Assembly: GCF_031082295.1 (NCBI RefSeq)
Contig: NZ_JAVHLD010000010.1
Coordinates: 40,701-104,700 of the forward strand
Origin: Humidesulfovibrio sp.
GTDB lineage: Bacteria; Desulfobacterota; Desulfovibrionia; Desulfovibrionales; Desulfovibrionaceae
Length of the DNA: 64,000 nt
Direction of reading: 5' to 3'
The notes under the pieces are model-generated. The model worked only from the letters and a program-made list of their open reading frames with translations, had not been told where the DNA came from and ran no database searches. The first letter of the stretch is position 1. Every line of letters begins with the position of its first letter. Both the position numbers and the translations under genes were made by a program. This document shows, in pieces, positions 16,129 through 24,306 of this stretch.

Positions 16129-16662
16129 ATGACCGCCAAGGACACGCAATTTCTCGCCCCTGATGGGCTTGTCGACCGTGTGGCGCTCGCCATCGCCACC
16201 CTGGGGCCTGCAGGCCGGATGCCCGTCGCTCCTGGCACCTGGGGTTCGGCCCTGGCGCTGATCCTCGCGCCCTGGCTGTTCACCCCGCTGCCCCTGGCCT
16301 GGCGGCTGGGCGCGCTGGCGAGCATCCTCGTGGTGGGCGCGTGGGCGGCCTCCCGCGCGGAGGAAATCCTGGGCGAGACCGACCCCGGCTGCGTGGTGGT
16401 GGACGAACTCCTGGGCCAGTGGACGGCCTTCGCGCCGTTCCACCTGTTCGCGGGCTTCGGCTGGTCGTCCAGCTGGACGGCCCAGACGCCCTGGGAGCTT
16501 CTGATTCTCTTCGGGCTGTTCCGGCTCTTCGACATCCTCAAGCCCTGGCCCATCCGCGCCGTGGAACAGAGCGTGCCGGGCGGCCTGGGCATCATGCTCG
16601 ACGACCTGGTGGCCGGGCTTTTCGCCGCCGCCGCCTTCATTCCCATTCGCCTGTTTCTTTAG
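16129..16662 (+). CDS. pgpA: Phosphatidylglycerophosphatase A
   Basis: A 177-residue inner-membrane phosphatase that converts phosphatidylglycerol phosphate to phosphatidylglycerol. PgpA hallmarks are RMPVAPGTWGSALALIL (about residues 28-44) and ETDPGCVVVDELLGQW (about residues 83-98), whose acidic residues bind the metal. DILKPWPIRAVEQ and GLGIMLDDLVAGLFA complete the family pattern. Several hydrophobic helices are present. GGAGG precedes the ATG. Its product is the diacylglycerol donor of Lgt and the head-group source for envelope lipids. Confidence 0.95.
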   Translation: MTAKDTQFLAPDGLVDRVALAIATLGPAGRMPVAPGTWGSALALILAPWLFTPLPLAWRLGALASILVVGAWAASRAEEILGETDPGCVVVDELLGQWTAFAPFHLFAGFGWSSSWTAQTPWELLILFGLFRLFDILKPWPIRAVEQSVPGGLGIMLDDLVAGLFAAAAFIPIRLFL

Positions 16663-16681
16663 CCGCCAGACTAAAGGACGC

Positions 16682-16716
16682 AAAAAAACCGCCGCAGCCC
16701 AAAAGGCCACGGCGGT
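16682..16716 (-). terminator. Terminator of the tol-pal cluster
   Basis: ACCGCCG (16688-16694) pairs with CGGCGGT (16110+600 to 16716), and the inner GCC/GGC pairs across a CAAAA loop after a CA/CA mismatch. On the minus strand the stem is followed by TTTTTTT, a classical intrinsic terminator 24 bases after the pal stop. On the plus strand (pgpA) the A-run lies before the stem, so it is mainly a minus-strand signal. Confidence 0.85.
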
Positions 16717-16739
16717 CGTCTTGCCGCGTCGGGTGCCGA

Positions 16740-17291
16740 CTAGTTCTGGATCTTGAACTCGTCGCGACGGTTCTTGGACCAGGCGGCTTCGCCCTTGCCC
16801 GGATCAAGCGGGCGCTCCTTGCCGTAGCTGACGATGGTCATGCGGCTGTCGGCGATGCCCAGCTGGTTCAGGAACTGCTGTGCGGCCTTGGCGCGGCGCT
16901 CGCCCAGGGCGAGGTTGTACTCGCTGGTGCCGCGCTCGTCGCAGTGACCTTCGATGACGATGTTGAACAGGGAATACTTCTTCAAGGTTTCGGCCTTGGA
17001 GGTGAGCACGTCGCGGCTCTCGGGGGTCAGCTCAAAGGAGTCGAAGGCGAAGAAGATCATGTTGCCGAGCTCGCGCTGGGCCTGCTCGCGCTGCTGGGCG
17101 CGGATCTCGTCCTCGGTCAGGCTGCGGGACTCAGGCGCGGCCGGCTTCTGCCAATCGGTGTCCTTGTCCGTGATTTCCACCTTGGTGGCCCCGGCGGGCA
17201 TGGAGTCGGCGGTTTTCTTGGCGCAACCGGCGCCGAAAGACACCAGCATGACGGTCAGCAGCATAAGGCCGAAAATACGTTTGGCGTTCAT
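16740..17291 (-). CDS. pal: Peptidoglycan-associated lipoprotein Pal
   Basis: A 183-residue outer-membrane lipoprotein: signal MNAKR, hydrophobic core, lipobox FGAGC (cysteine about residue 23). The C-terminal OmpA domain (about residues 75-183) has the Pal pattern: IFFAFDSFELTPESRDVL, then IVIEGHCDERGTSEYNLALGERRA, where HCDERGT is typical of Pal. It tethers the outer membrane to peptidoglycan and binds TolB. It is the last gene of tolQ-R-A-B-pal. The 135-base AT-rich gap before it and a TATAAG element suggest an additional promoter of its own. Confidence 0.96.
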   Translation of the reverse strand: MNAKRIFGLMLLTVMLVSFGAGCAKKTADSMPAGATKVEITDKDTDWQKPAAPESRSLTEDEIRAQQREQAQRELGNMIFFAFDSFELTPESRDVLTSKAETLKKYSLFNIVIEGHCDERGTSEYNLALGERRAKAAQQFLNQLGIADSRMTIVSYGKERPLDPGKGEAAWSKNRRDEFKIQN

Positions 17292-17342
17292 CTGTTCCTC
17301 CTTTGTTTTCCTGCACTTGCGTGCTCGTCGTATTGTACGAAG

Positions 17343-17425
17343 TGTTGTTCCATTAACACAGTTTCCTGCTCAATTCTTATAGCTTCCCCCTATTTTTTGG
17401 GAAAATCAAGGGCAATGTTGTTCCA
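17343..17425. repeat. 10-bp direct repeats bracketing the tolB-pal gap
   Basis: TGTTGTTCCA occurs at 17343-17352 and again at 17416-17425, 73 bases apart, in the AT-rich spacer between the tolB stop and pal. The repeats could be binding sites for a regulator or a chance duplication. A -10-like TATAAG lies between them on the minus strand. Confidence 0.4.
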
Positions 17426-17426
17426 C

Positions 17427-18731
17427 CTAATTCAAGGCCGTGGCCACGCCCCAGGCCGGGGCCATGGCGTCGCCGGGTCCGGTGGGGATGAGCCTGGCCG
17501 GATCGCCGTAGCGCGTGGTGACGTAGATCTTGGTGCCGCCCCCGCGGGAGGAGGCGAAGGACACGAAGTAGCCGTCCGGATCAAAGCTGGGGTCCTCGTC
17601 GCTGCCGGGGCCGAAGCTGATCTGCCGCTCCTGGTTCGCCACAAGGTCGCGGATGAAGATGCGGTGGCCATCGCCGGTCATCCGCGCGAAGACCACAAAG
17701 CGCCCGTCAGGGCTGAGCGAAGGCCGGGTGTTGTAGGTGCCGTCGTAGGTCACGCGGTCCACCGCGCCGGTGTCGCGGTTGAGCAGGAAGATCTGCGGGC
17801 CGCCCAGTCGGCCGGAACAGAACACCATCTTGCGGCCCGAGAGGTCGAACGAGGGCGAAACGCCGATGGCCCAGCTGGGCGCCAGCGCCTTGCCGGGGCG
17901 GAAGTCGGCGTCCAGCAGGTAGATGTCCGGGTGGCCGTTGAGCGACAGCGAGATGGCGATCTGGCCGTCCGGGGTGAAGGTGGGGCTGATGGCGATGTTG
18001 CCGGGGAACCTGCGCAGCCGCGACACGCGCGAGCCTCGGTCCCAGATGCCCAGGCGGTGGCCCAGGTCGGAGATGTTGGTGTAGGCCAGCTTGCCGCCGT
18101 CCTTGGACCAGGAGGGGCTGACGTTGAAGCCGCCGTCATGGGTGACCTGCTGCAGGCCGCGCCCGAGGGCCGAGGCCGTGAACAGCTCCTTGCCGCCGCC
18201 CACCTTCTTGGAGAAGGCCAGGGTGGAGTCGAAGAAGCCGCTCTTGCCGGTGAGCACGCGCATGAGCTGGGCGCAGAAGCGGTCCGCCACGTGCGCCACG
18301 CCGCTCTGGTCCACCTGGCTGTAGGCCTTGCCCACCAGCAGCTTGCGCGTGAAGGTCTCGTAGACCCGCGCCTCGATGTCCTGGCCCGCGCCGCTGATGG
18401 TCATGACCAAGTCGATGCGCGAGAGCTGCAGCGGCTTGAAGTCGATGTCCTCGGCCTTGACGCCCTTGCTCGGGTCGCCGCCCAGCACTTCGCTCAGGTA
18501 GGCAACGCGCAGGAACGGCAGGAAGCCGAGGTCGCCGTTGACGTACTCGCCGAAGTTGCGCGCCAGGTTGGTGGCGGGCTGGCCGCCTGCCCCGCGCGCG
18601 GGCAGAACCAGAATGTTCACGCGGCTCTGACCGGGGCCGAAAATGTCCACGGAAAGGGTCTCCGCGGCGCGGACGCTCTCGCCGGTGGCCAGCACCAGAA
18701 GCAGGGTCAGTATCCAGATTTTTGTTTTCAT
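17427..18731 (-). CDS. tolB: Tol-Pal system periplasmic protein TolB
   Basis: A 434-residue secreted protein with a signal peptide (MKTKIWILTLLLVLATGESVRAA). The N-terminal TolB domain (about residues 30-170) leads into a six-bladed beta-propeller, seen as repeated WD40-like/TolB blades: VSPSWSKDGGKLAYTN, ISPTFTPDGQIAISLS, VSPSFDLSGRKMVFCS, TRPSLSPDGRFVVFAR, EDPSFDPDGYFVSFAS. TolB binds Pal and is part of the envelope-constriction machine driven by TolQRA. It follows tolA by 20 bases. Length and motif order are normal. Confidence 0.96.
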   Translation of the reverse strand: MKTKIWILTLLLVLATGESVRAAETLSVDIFGPGQSRVNILVLPARGAGGQPATNLARNFGEYVNGDLGFLPFLRVAYLSEVLGGDPSKGVKAEDIDFKPLQLSRIDLVMTISGAGQDIEARVYETFTRKLLVGKAYSQVDQSGVAHVADRFCAQLMRVLTGKSGFFDSTLAFSKKVGGGKELFTASALGRGLQQVTHDGGFNVSPSWSKDGGKLAYTNISDLGHRLGIWDRGSRVSRLRRFPGNIAISPTFTPDGQIAISLSLNGHPDIYLLDADFRPGKALAPSWAIGVSPSFDLSGRKMVFCSGRLGGPQIFLLNRDTGAVDRVTYDGTYNTRPSLSPDGRFVVFARMTGDGHRIFIRDLVANQERQISFGPGSDEDPSFDPDGYFVSFASSRGGGTKIYVTTRYGDPARLIPTGPGDAMAPAWGVATALN

Positions 18732-18751
18732 GGCTTTTTGCGGACCGGGAA

Positions 18752-19672
18752 TTACTTCCGCAGCTCCTGCAGGTTGAAGGTTATGCGCAAGGTGTCCAGG
18801 CTCTTGGTGCGCGGCGGCGGCAGCTTCTCGGTCTCATGCACGGCGCGCAAGGCCGAGTCGTCGAAATCCGGCTTGCCCGAGGGCGTGGCCACGCGAGAGC
18901 CGGTGATCTTCCCCTGCTGGTCGATGTTGATCTCCACCACCACGGCCACGTTGGTCTCGGTGCCGAAGGCCGGGTAGCGCCAGTTCTTCTTGATGATCTG
19001 CTTCACTATGTCGCCGTAGACGCTCATGAGGCCGGAGCCGGTGCCCCCGGCGCCAGTGCCCTTGCCGCCGCCGGCGCCGCCGGGGCCGGTGCCGCCAGCG
19101 GTGAAGATGTTGCCGCCCTCCGACTTGCGCAGGGCCTCCAGCGCGCCGGAAACCTGACTCTTCTTGGCCTCCTTGGCCTTCTCCGCAGCGTTCTTGGCCG
19201 CGTCCTTGGACTTCTCCGCCACGTCCTGCTTCACGTCCTTGAGGGCCTCTTTCAGCAGCTCCTCGCGGGAAAGCTTCTTCTCCGCAGGCTGGGGCGGGGT
19301 CTCGACCTTCTTCTCTTCCTTCTTCTCCGGCTTCTTCTTTTCCTCAACCTTCTTCTCGCTGATGGCCTTGGAATCGTCGCGCACCAGCGGCTCGGGCTTC
19401 AGCTTCTCGGCCTGGGGCGGCGGTGGGATGGCCGCGGCGGAGGCGTCCTGCTGCTCGGTCGCGGCATCGGTGGGGGGCGCGCCTGCGGCCTCGCCCTTTT
19501 CCCCGGCGGCAGGGTCCTCGGAAGGATTGAGCGACACCAGATCAACGGTGTACATGGGCTTGTCCATGTCCACCTTCAGGCTGTTGCCCACGCCGAACAC
19601 CGCGGCTGCGACAAGCAGCGCGTGCAGTGCCAGCGAAAGCAAGAATCCTGTGGTCTGCCGGGTGTCGTGCAC
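18752..19672 (-). CDS. tolA: TolA/TonB-type energy transducer
   Basis: A 306-residue inner-membrane protein. One N-terminal helix (TTGFLLSLALHALLVAAAVFGV, about residues 6-27) anchors it. A long Lys/Glu/Pro/Ala-rich stretch (about residues 95-200) spans the periplasm and contains coiled-coil-like repeats such as KKKPEKKEEKK. A glycine-rich hinge follows. The C-terminal 80 residues form a TonB/TolA C domain (YGDIVKQIIKKNWRYPAFG, then GSRVATPSGKPDFDDSALRAV). Its position between tolR and tolB makes TolA the sensible name, though the C-terminal domain is TonB-like in sequence. Confidence 0.92.
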   Translation of the reverse strand: MHDTRQTTGFLLSLALHALLVAAAVFGVGNSLKVDMDKPMYTVDLVSLNPSEDPAAGEKGEAAGAPPTDAATEQQDASAAAIPPPPQAEKLKPEPLVRDDSKAISEKKVEEKKKPEKKEEKKVETPPQPAEKKLSREELLKEALKDVKQDVAEKSKDAAKNAAEKAKEAKKSQVSGALEALRKSEGGNIFTAGGTGPGGAGGGKGTGAGGTGSGLMSVYGDIVKQIIKKNWRYPAFGTETNVAVVVEINIDQQGKITGSRVATPSGKPDFDDSALRAVHETEKLPPPRTKSLDTLRITFNLQELRK

Positions 19673-19693
19673 CAGATATCTCCGCGCTCGGGC

Positions 19694-20155
19694 CTAGCTG
19701 GCCGGGGCTTTTGGACTGGCCTTGGCCGTGTCGCCAGGCTTCTGCTCATCCGCAGACTCGGCCACGATGCCCAGCTTCTCGATGCCCACGCTCTTGATCT
19801 CGCCCATGACCTTGACCACCACGCCGTAGGCCACGTCCTTGTCGGCGCGCAGGTACAACTGCTTGTTCTGCGACACCACCAGGTTCTGCAAATGGTTGCG
19901 CAGGTCCTCAAAGGGCACGTTGTACTCGTCGAGGTAGATCGCGCCGTCCTTCTTGATCGAGAGCACCAGGTGGTCGCTGCCCGCGGGCAGGGTGCGCACG
20001 CTTCTGGTCTTGGGCAGGTCCACGTCCACGCCCTGGGTCAGCATGGGCGCGGTGACCATGAAGATGATGAGGAGCACCAGCATCACGTCCACGAAGGGCG
20101 TGACGTTGATCTCGGCCATGTAGCCGCGCGGGCCTTTGCCCACAGCAGCGCCCAT
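19694..20155 (-). CDS. tolR: TolR (ExbD/TolR family proton-channel subunit)
   Basis: A 153-residue single-span inner-membrane protein. The family motif AEINVTPFVDVMLVLLIIFMV (about residues 14-34) holds the aspartate that carries protons. A periplasmic domain of about 100 residues follows (LSIKKDGAIYLDEYNVPFEDL, then VSQNKQLYLRADKDVAYG), with a short Ala/Pro/Lys-rich tail. It works with TolQ to energise TolA. The gap to tolQ is 9 bases, so the genes are tightly coupled. Confidence 0.96.
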   Translation of the reverse strand: MGAAVGKGPRGYMAEINVTPFVDVMLVLLIIFMVTAPMLTQGVDVDLPKTRSVRTLPAGSDHLVLSIKKDGAIYLDEYNVPFEDLRNHLQNLVVSQNKQLYLRADKDVAYGVVVKVMGEIKSVGIEKLGIVAESADEQKPGDTAKASPKAPAS

Positions 20156-20164
20156 GCGTTCCTC

Positions 20165-20869
20165 CTAGCCCTTGGAGCTCGAGGCCCAGGAGACCTCGCG
20201 CTCAACGCGGTTCAGGAAGGCTCCGGCGTAGTTCACCAACTCCGTCTCCACCTCGCCGAGCAGGGCCAGCAGGTAGTTGTAGGCGATGGTGGCCGGGATG
20301 GCGACCACAAGGCCGATGGCCGTGGTGACCAGTGCCTCGGAGATGCCGGGGGCGACCGTGGCCAGCGCGGCGCTCTGCGACAGGCCGATGGAGTGGAACG
20401 CGTGCATGATGCCCCAGACCGTGCCGAACAGCCCGATGAAGGGCGCGGCGTTGGCGCAGGTGGCCAGGAACGAGAGCGAGCTCGACAGGCGCTTCATCTC
20501 CTCGTTGACGCCCTGGCGCAGCACGCGGCGCAGGGTGTCCTTCACCAGCATGCGCTTGCGCTCGCGCTCAATGTCCGCCTTCTCCAGCTTGCGGAACTCG
20601 CCCACGGCGAGCAGCCCCACCCGCGACAGGGCGGTGTCGCCGTCGCGGCTCACGGCCTGCAGCCCGCCGGAGAGATCCTCGGCGTCGTTGAACAGGGTGT
20701 AGCCCTTGGTCACCTGCCGCCGGGTGCGCTTGTACAGGATGATCTTGGTGAAGATGATGGACCAGCTCCCCACGGACATGAGCACCAGCAGCGCCAGCAC
20801 CGCCTGCACTCCAAGGGTGGCCCCGAGCATCATGCCCAGTATGCCGGTTTCAGGAATCATGCGCGTCAT
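20165..20869 (-). CDS. tolQ: TolQ (MotA/TolQ/ExbB family proton-channel subunit)
   Basis: A 234-residue protein with three membrane helices: VQAVLALLVLMSVGSWSIIF near residues 21-40, and a pair in the second half. The latter includes LATCANAAPFIGLFGTVWGIMHAF (the TolQ/ExbB signature) and ALVTTAIGLVVAIPATIAYN. It forms the pentameric stator channel around TolR. First gene of the tolQ-R-A-B-pal run and preceded by an 87-base gap, so the main tol promoter probably lies there or further upstream. Confidence 0.95.
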   Translation of the reverse strand: MTRMIPETGILGMMLGATLGVQAVLALLVLMSVGSWSIIFTKIILYKRTRRQVTKGYTLFNDAEDLSGGLQAVSRDGDTALSRVGLLAVGEFRKLEKADIERERKRMLVKDTLRRVLRQGVNEEMKRLSSSLSFLATCANAAPFIGLFGTVWGIMHAFHSIGLSQSAALATVAPGISEALVTTAIGLVVAIPATIAYNYLLALLGEVETELVNYAGAFLNRVEREVSWASSSKG

Positions 20870-20956
20870 CCTCCTCGTGCGGCGGCAACTGCCGTGCCTG
20901 CCCGCGTGTGCGCCTGTCGGCCTTCGGGCCGGGGCGCGGTCTGCAGCAAAAGTTCC

Positions 20957-21613
20957 TCAGCGCTTGCCGCGGCAGCGCTGCACGATTTCCCAGGCGTTGG
21001 CCTCGGTCTGTCGATATTCCTCAAGGGTCAGCCCAGCGCCGAAGGCCACCTTCTGGCGCATCTCCGCGCTGGCAAGATCGCCGGGGGCGTGGGCGTCGTT
21101 GTCGATGACGAGCTTTGCCCCGAAGCGCCTCGCCATGGCCGCCACGTGGCCGTTGGCGTAGCTGTGGCCGCGCCGGGTGGTGATCTCGAGCGCCACGCCG
21201 AACTCCGCCGCGAGCTTGACCTCCACCTCGGTGATGAGCCCCGGGTGGGCCAGCACGTCGACCCGCGCCTCGATGGCCGCGAGGTTGGTCCCCTGGATCA
21301 CCGGCTCCACCACGGTCTCGCCGTGGCAGACCACGATCTGCGCCCCGGCGTCGCGCGCCATCTGCGCGAAGTCGGCCATGAGGGCAGGCGGCACGTGGGT
21401 CAGCTCCACCCCGGCCAGCACGTCCATGTCGAAGAAATGGGAGTACGGATCGGTGAGCTTGCGCACGCTCTCGATGATGAACTGGATGTTGCTCGCGTCG
21501 GCATGGTCGGTGATGGCCATGGCCTTGTAGCCCGCGACCTTGGCCCGACGGATGAGCTCGGCGGGGATGAGCTCGCCGTCGCTGTAGGTGGTGTGCATGT
21601 GCAGGTCGATCAT
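20957..21613 (-). CDS. PHP-domain phosphoesterase (histidinol-phosphatase-like)
   Basis: A 218-residue metal-dependent hydrolase of the PHP family. All expected metal-binding blocks are present: DLHMHTTYSDGE at the N-terminus, ITDHAD, VLAGVELTHV, IVVCHGETVVEP, VLAHPGL, and the closing VIDNDAHAP. Family members remove phosphate from small molecules or 3' nucleotides; which one applies is not clear. The ATG at 21613 starts directly at MIDLHMH, the usual beginning of the domain. It lies 7 bases after the BFN gene, so it belongs to the miaB-BFN-PHP transcription unit. Confidence 0.9.
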   Translation of the reverse strand: MIDLHMHTTYSDGELIPAELIRRAKVAGYKAMAITDHADASNIQFIIESVRKLTDPYSHFFDMDVLAGVELTHVPPALMADFAQMARDAGAQIVVCHGETVVEPVIQGTNLAAIEARVDVLAHPGLITEVEVKLAAEFGVALEITTRRGHSYANGHVAAMARRFGAKLVIDNDAHAPGDLASAEMRQKVAFGAGLTLEEYRQTEANAWEIVQRCRGKR

Positions 21614-21620
21614 TGCCGCC

Positions 21621-22127
21621 TCACATTTTGTACTTTGTCTCGTCGGTGGAGAGCTTTTCCAGCTCCTCGGTCCACTTCTCACGCTCCGGCCCGCCAAACT
21701 CGGCCTTGGCCCCGTCCAGCGTACGCGTTCCCGCCTCGGCCAGCACGCTCTCGGCCACGCGGATGGGCACTCCCGTGCGCACCGCCAGGGCGATGGCATC
21801 GGACGGGCGGCAGTCGATGCGCTTGAGCTCCATGGCCCCGGCAGGCCCGTGGGCCACCAGGATCTCGGCGTAGAAGGTGCCCTCGCGCAGGGCGACCACC
21901 TCCACGGCGGTAATCACGCCGCCCAGACCGCCCACCACGCGCACGAGCAGGTCGTGGGTCATGGGCCGGGGCGTCTCCACGGCGTTCAACACAAGCGAAA
22001 TGGCCATGGCCTCCACCGGGCCGATCCAGATGGGCAGGGCCAGATCCCTGGCCTCGTCCTTCAGGATGAGCACCGGGGACTGGGCCTTCTCGTCCAGGGC
22101 CAGGCCGAAAATCTTCATCTCTACCAT
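21621..22127 (-). CDS. Bifunctional nuclease family protein (DUF151/BFN)
   Basis: A 168-residue protein with the DUF151 fold: MKIFGLALDEKAQSPVLILKDE, LPIWIGPVEAMAISLVLN, RPMTHDLLVRVVGGLGG, and the conserved CRPSDAIALAVRTGVPI. Plant and some bacterial members have RNase/DNase activity; for most bacterial ones the role is open. The C-terminal 25 residues are a charged helical tail. The ATG at 22127 has AGGAGGTGG at 9-base spacing and overlaps the miaB stop by 7 bases, showing translational coupling. Confidence 0.92.
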   Translation of the reverse strand: MVEMKIFGLALDEKAQSPVLILKDEARDLALPIWIGPVEAMAISLVLNAVETPRPMTHDLLVRVVGGLGGVITAVEVVALREGTFYAEILVAHGPAGAMELKRIDCRPSDAIALAVRTGVPIRVAESVLAEAGTRTLDGAKAEFGGPEREKWTEELEKLSTDETKYKM

Positions 22128-23626
22128 GGCGGGGCCACCTCCTCCCCCAGCAGGGAATGGTTCTTGGCCTCGACGATGCGCGCGCGCACCATGCGTCCGC
22201 AAAGAGCCAGGCCGGACGCCTCCGCGTCTCCCCCGGCCCCTGGCAGGCGCGGCCCGCTCATGCGAACGTTGACCACGCGCCCACCCGGATCGCGCCCGCG
22301 CCAGAATTGCGCGCCTTCGTCCTGGCGGCGGCTCGGAGCCTCCAGCAGAACGTCGGCCTCGCAGCCTTCCAACGCTTTTAGACTTTCTTTAGTAATGACA
22401 TTTTGCAAAGACTGCAAGCGCAACAACCGCTCCTGGCCTATCTCGTCCGGCACCTTCGGGCTCATGCGCAGGCTGGCCACGCCGGGGCGATCGGAATAGC
22501 GGAAGGAGAAGCTCGACTCGAAGCGCACGCGCTCCATCATCTCAAGGGTTTGCGCAAAATCGTCCTCGGTTTCGCCGGGGAAGCCCACGATCAAGTCCGT
22601 GGTCAGGGCGATGTCAGGCCGGGCCTGGCGCAGGGCCTCGACGATGCCCAGATAGCGCGCGCGGTCGTACTTGCGGCCCATGCGCCTGAGCACCTCATCG
22701 CTACCCGCCTGGAGCGGCAGGTGCAGGGCCGGGCAGAGGTTCTCAAGCTCGCCGAAGGCGCGGATCACGGCGGGATCGATGTCCTTGGGGTGCGACGTGG
22801 TGAAGCGCAGCCGCAGGAGGCCGGGAAGGGCCGCCACCCGGCGCAGCAGCTCGGCAAAGCCCACGCCCGTACCGCCCGCGTCGAGGCCGTAGCTGTTGAC
22901 GTTCTGGCCGAGCAGCGTGATCTCCCGCGCGCCTTGTTCCACCCTGATGCGGCATTCGGCCAGAACGGCCTCGGCGGAGCGCGATTTCTGGCGGCCGCGC
23001 GTGTAGGGCACGATGCAGTAGGCGCAAAAGTTGTCGCAGCCCTGCATGATGTTCACGAAAGCCTGGGCCGAATGGCCGTCAGGCACGGCCTCAGGCTCGC
23101 CCGCGTCGACGTCGAAGGCGGGCTCGGGGGTCTTGGTGGACAGGGTCAGCACGTCTTCGCGCTCGGGATAAGTCCCGAGGAAATCCAGCAGGGCGATGCG
23201 CGCTCTGGCGTCCTCGGCCAGCTGGTCCAGGGCGTCCGGCGCGCCGGCGATGCCATCGGACCCGAAGACCAGGCGCACGAAGGGAAAGCGCTCGAAGAAC
23301 CCGCGGCCGATCTGCTGGGCCACGCAGCCGCCCACGGCCGCAGTGAGGCCGGGCTTGCCCCGACCAAACGCGGCCAGCCGCCCCAGCTCGCTGTAGACCT
23401 TCTGCTCGGGCTTGTCGCGCACGCTGCAGGTGTTGACCACGAACAGCCAGGCGTCCTCTTCCGGCACTTGCCGCCAGCCCCGGCTCACCAGGGCGCGGGC
23501 CAGCCAGTCGGAATCGCCGACGTTCATCTGGCAACCGAAAGTGACGATGTGGAAGGTCTTGTCCAAGGGTACTCCGTCGGGGCGATTTCCTGGCGGGTCA
23601 AACAGCCGCGCCCACGGGCGGGCCAT
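22121..23626 (-). CDS. miaB: tRNA-2-methylthio-N6-(dimethylallyl)adenosine synthase MiaB
   Basis: A radical-SAM methylthiotransferase that adds a methylthio group to i6A37 in tRNAs reading UNN codons. The N-terminal UPF0004 domain begins FHIVTFGCQMN, with further cysteines in VNTCSVRDK and AVGGCVAQ as the auxiliary cluster ligands. The radical-SAM motif CDNFCAYCIVPYTRGRQKSR (Cx3Cx2C) is intact, and a C-terminal TRAM-type segment follows. The ATG at 23626 gives 501 residues and has AAGGGG nearby. A TTG at 23566, just before DKTFHIVTFG and preceded by GGAG, gives a more typical N-terminus and may be the true start. Confidence 0.95.
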   Translation of the reverse strand: MARPWARLFDPPGNRPDGVPLDKTFHIVTFGCQMNVGDSDWLARALVSRGWRQVPEEDAWLFVVNTCSVRDKPEQKVYSELGRLAAFGRGKPGLTAAVGGCVAQQIGRGFFERFPFVRLVFGSDGIAGAPDALDQLAEDARARIALLDFLGTYPEREDVLTLSTKTPEPAFDVDAGEPEAVPDGHSAQAFVNIMQGCDNFCAYCIVPYTRGRQKSRSAEAVLAECRIRVEQGAREITLLGQNVNSYGLDAGGTGVGFAELLRRVAALPGLLRLRFTTSHPKDIDPAVIRAFGELENLCPALHLPLQAGSDEVLRRMGRKYDRARYLGIVEALRQARPDIALTTDLIVGFPGETEDDFAQTLEMMERVRFESSFSFRYSDRPGVASLRMSPKVPDEIGQERLLRLQSLQNVITKESLKALEGCEADVLLEAPSRRQDEGAQFWRGRDPGGRVVNVRMSGPRLPGAGGDAEASGLALCGRMVRARIVEAKNHSLLGEEVAPPW

Positions 23627-23647
23627 TATGCCCCTTTGCGGTCCAGG

Positions 23648-24304
23648 TCAACGCCCCCCCTGCCCCCACAGGCGGCGCGGCACGAACATGGGCACGCGGC
23701 GGGCGTAGTCAGCCCACACCGGGCCGAGCTCGCGCGAGAGGCGGCGCTCCTCGAACAGGGAGCCGACGACCATGTACAGGCAGCCGAACAGCGCGAAGAC
23801 GAAGCCGCCCAAGGTCAGGCTCGGCTGCATGGCCAGGAACAGGATGCCGCCCGCGTGCATGGGGTGGCGCACCAGATTGTAGGCCCCGGTGCTGGTGAAG
23901 TCCTTGCTCATGTCCGCCTCTTCCGGCGGGCGGCGGCGCAGCAGGCTCACCAGTTGCGTCACGCCGAGCATCTTGAGCCCGTGCATGGACATGCCCGCCC
24001 AGCCCAAAAGCGCCAGCCCGGCCAGCTGCAGCGCGTGCATGCCGTACCGGGGCAGCCCCTCCACGGCCCAGAGCAGCTGCGGCAGGTCCGGCTCCTTGGT
24101 CATCACCAGGTAGAACGTCCACAGGCTGATAGCGCTGTAGGCCGTGGGGTAGAAAACGTAGCGCGGGCCGAGAAGCAGCTCGAAGGCGGCCTTGACGCGC
24201 CGGGCGGCCATCAGGCTGTGCAACGCGCCCCAGCCCGTCCACAGGCCGAAGGCGTAGCCCGCGTTGGCGAGGACTTCCGGGGAGAACGCCTCCGGAGTCG
24301 GCAT
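23648..24304 (-). CDS. Membrane methyltransferase-like protein (ICMT/PEMT/NnrU type)
   Basis: A 218-residue membrane protein with about five hydrophobic helices. The C-terminal third carries the pattern of isoprenylcysteine/phospholipid methyltransferases: NLVRHPMHAGGILFLA (RHPxxxG), then EERRLSRELGPVWADYARRVPMFVP. Such proteins methylate lipid or prenyl substrates with SAM, but bacterial members are mostly uncharacterised. The ATG at 24304 lies just after the CysC-like stop; a GTG at 24310 overlapping that stop is an alternative. It ends 21 bases before miaB starts. Confidence 0.85.
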   Translation of the reverse strand: MPTPEAFSPEVLANAGYAFGLWTGWGALHSLMAARRVKAAFELLLGPRYVFYPTAYSAISLWTFYLVMTKEPDLPQLLWAVEGLPRYGMHALQLAGLALLGWAGMSMHGLKMLGVTQLVSLLRRRPPEEADMSKDFTSTGAYNLVRHPMHAGGILFLAMQPSLTLGGFVFALFGCLYMVVGSLFEERRLSRELGPVWADYARRVPMFVPRRLWGQGGR

Positions 24305-24306
24305 GC

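Noticed and set aside
18722..21826. A 1034-codon open frame opposite tolA-tolR-tolQ and the PHP gene
   Set aside because: Same antisense artefact of high third-position GC; the minus-strand genes have complete motifs and ribosome binding sites.
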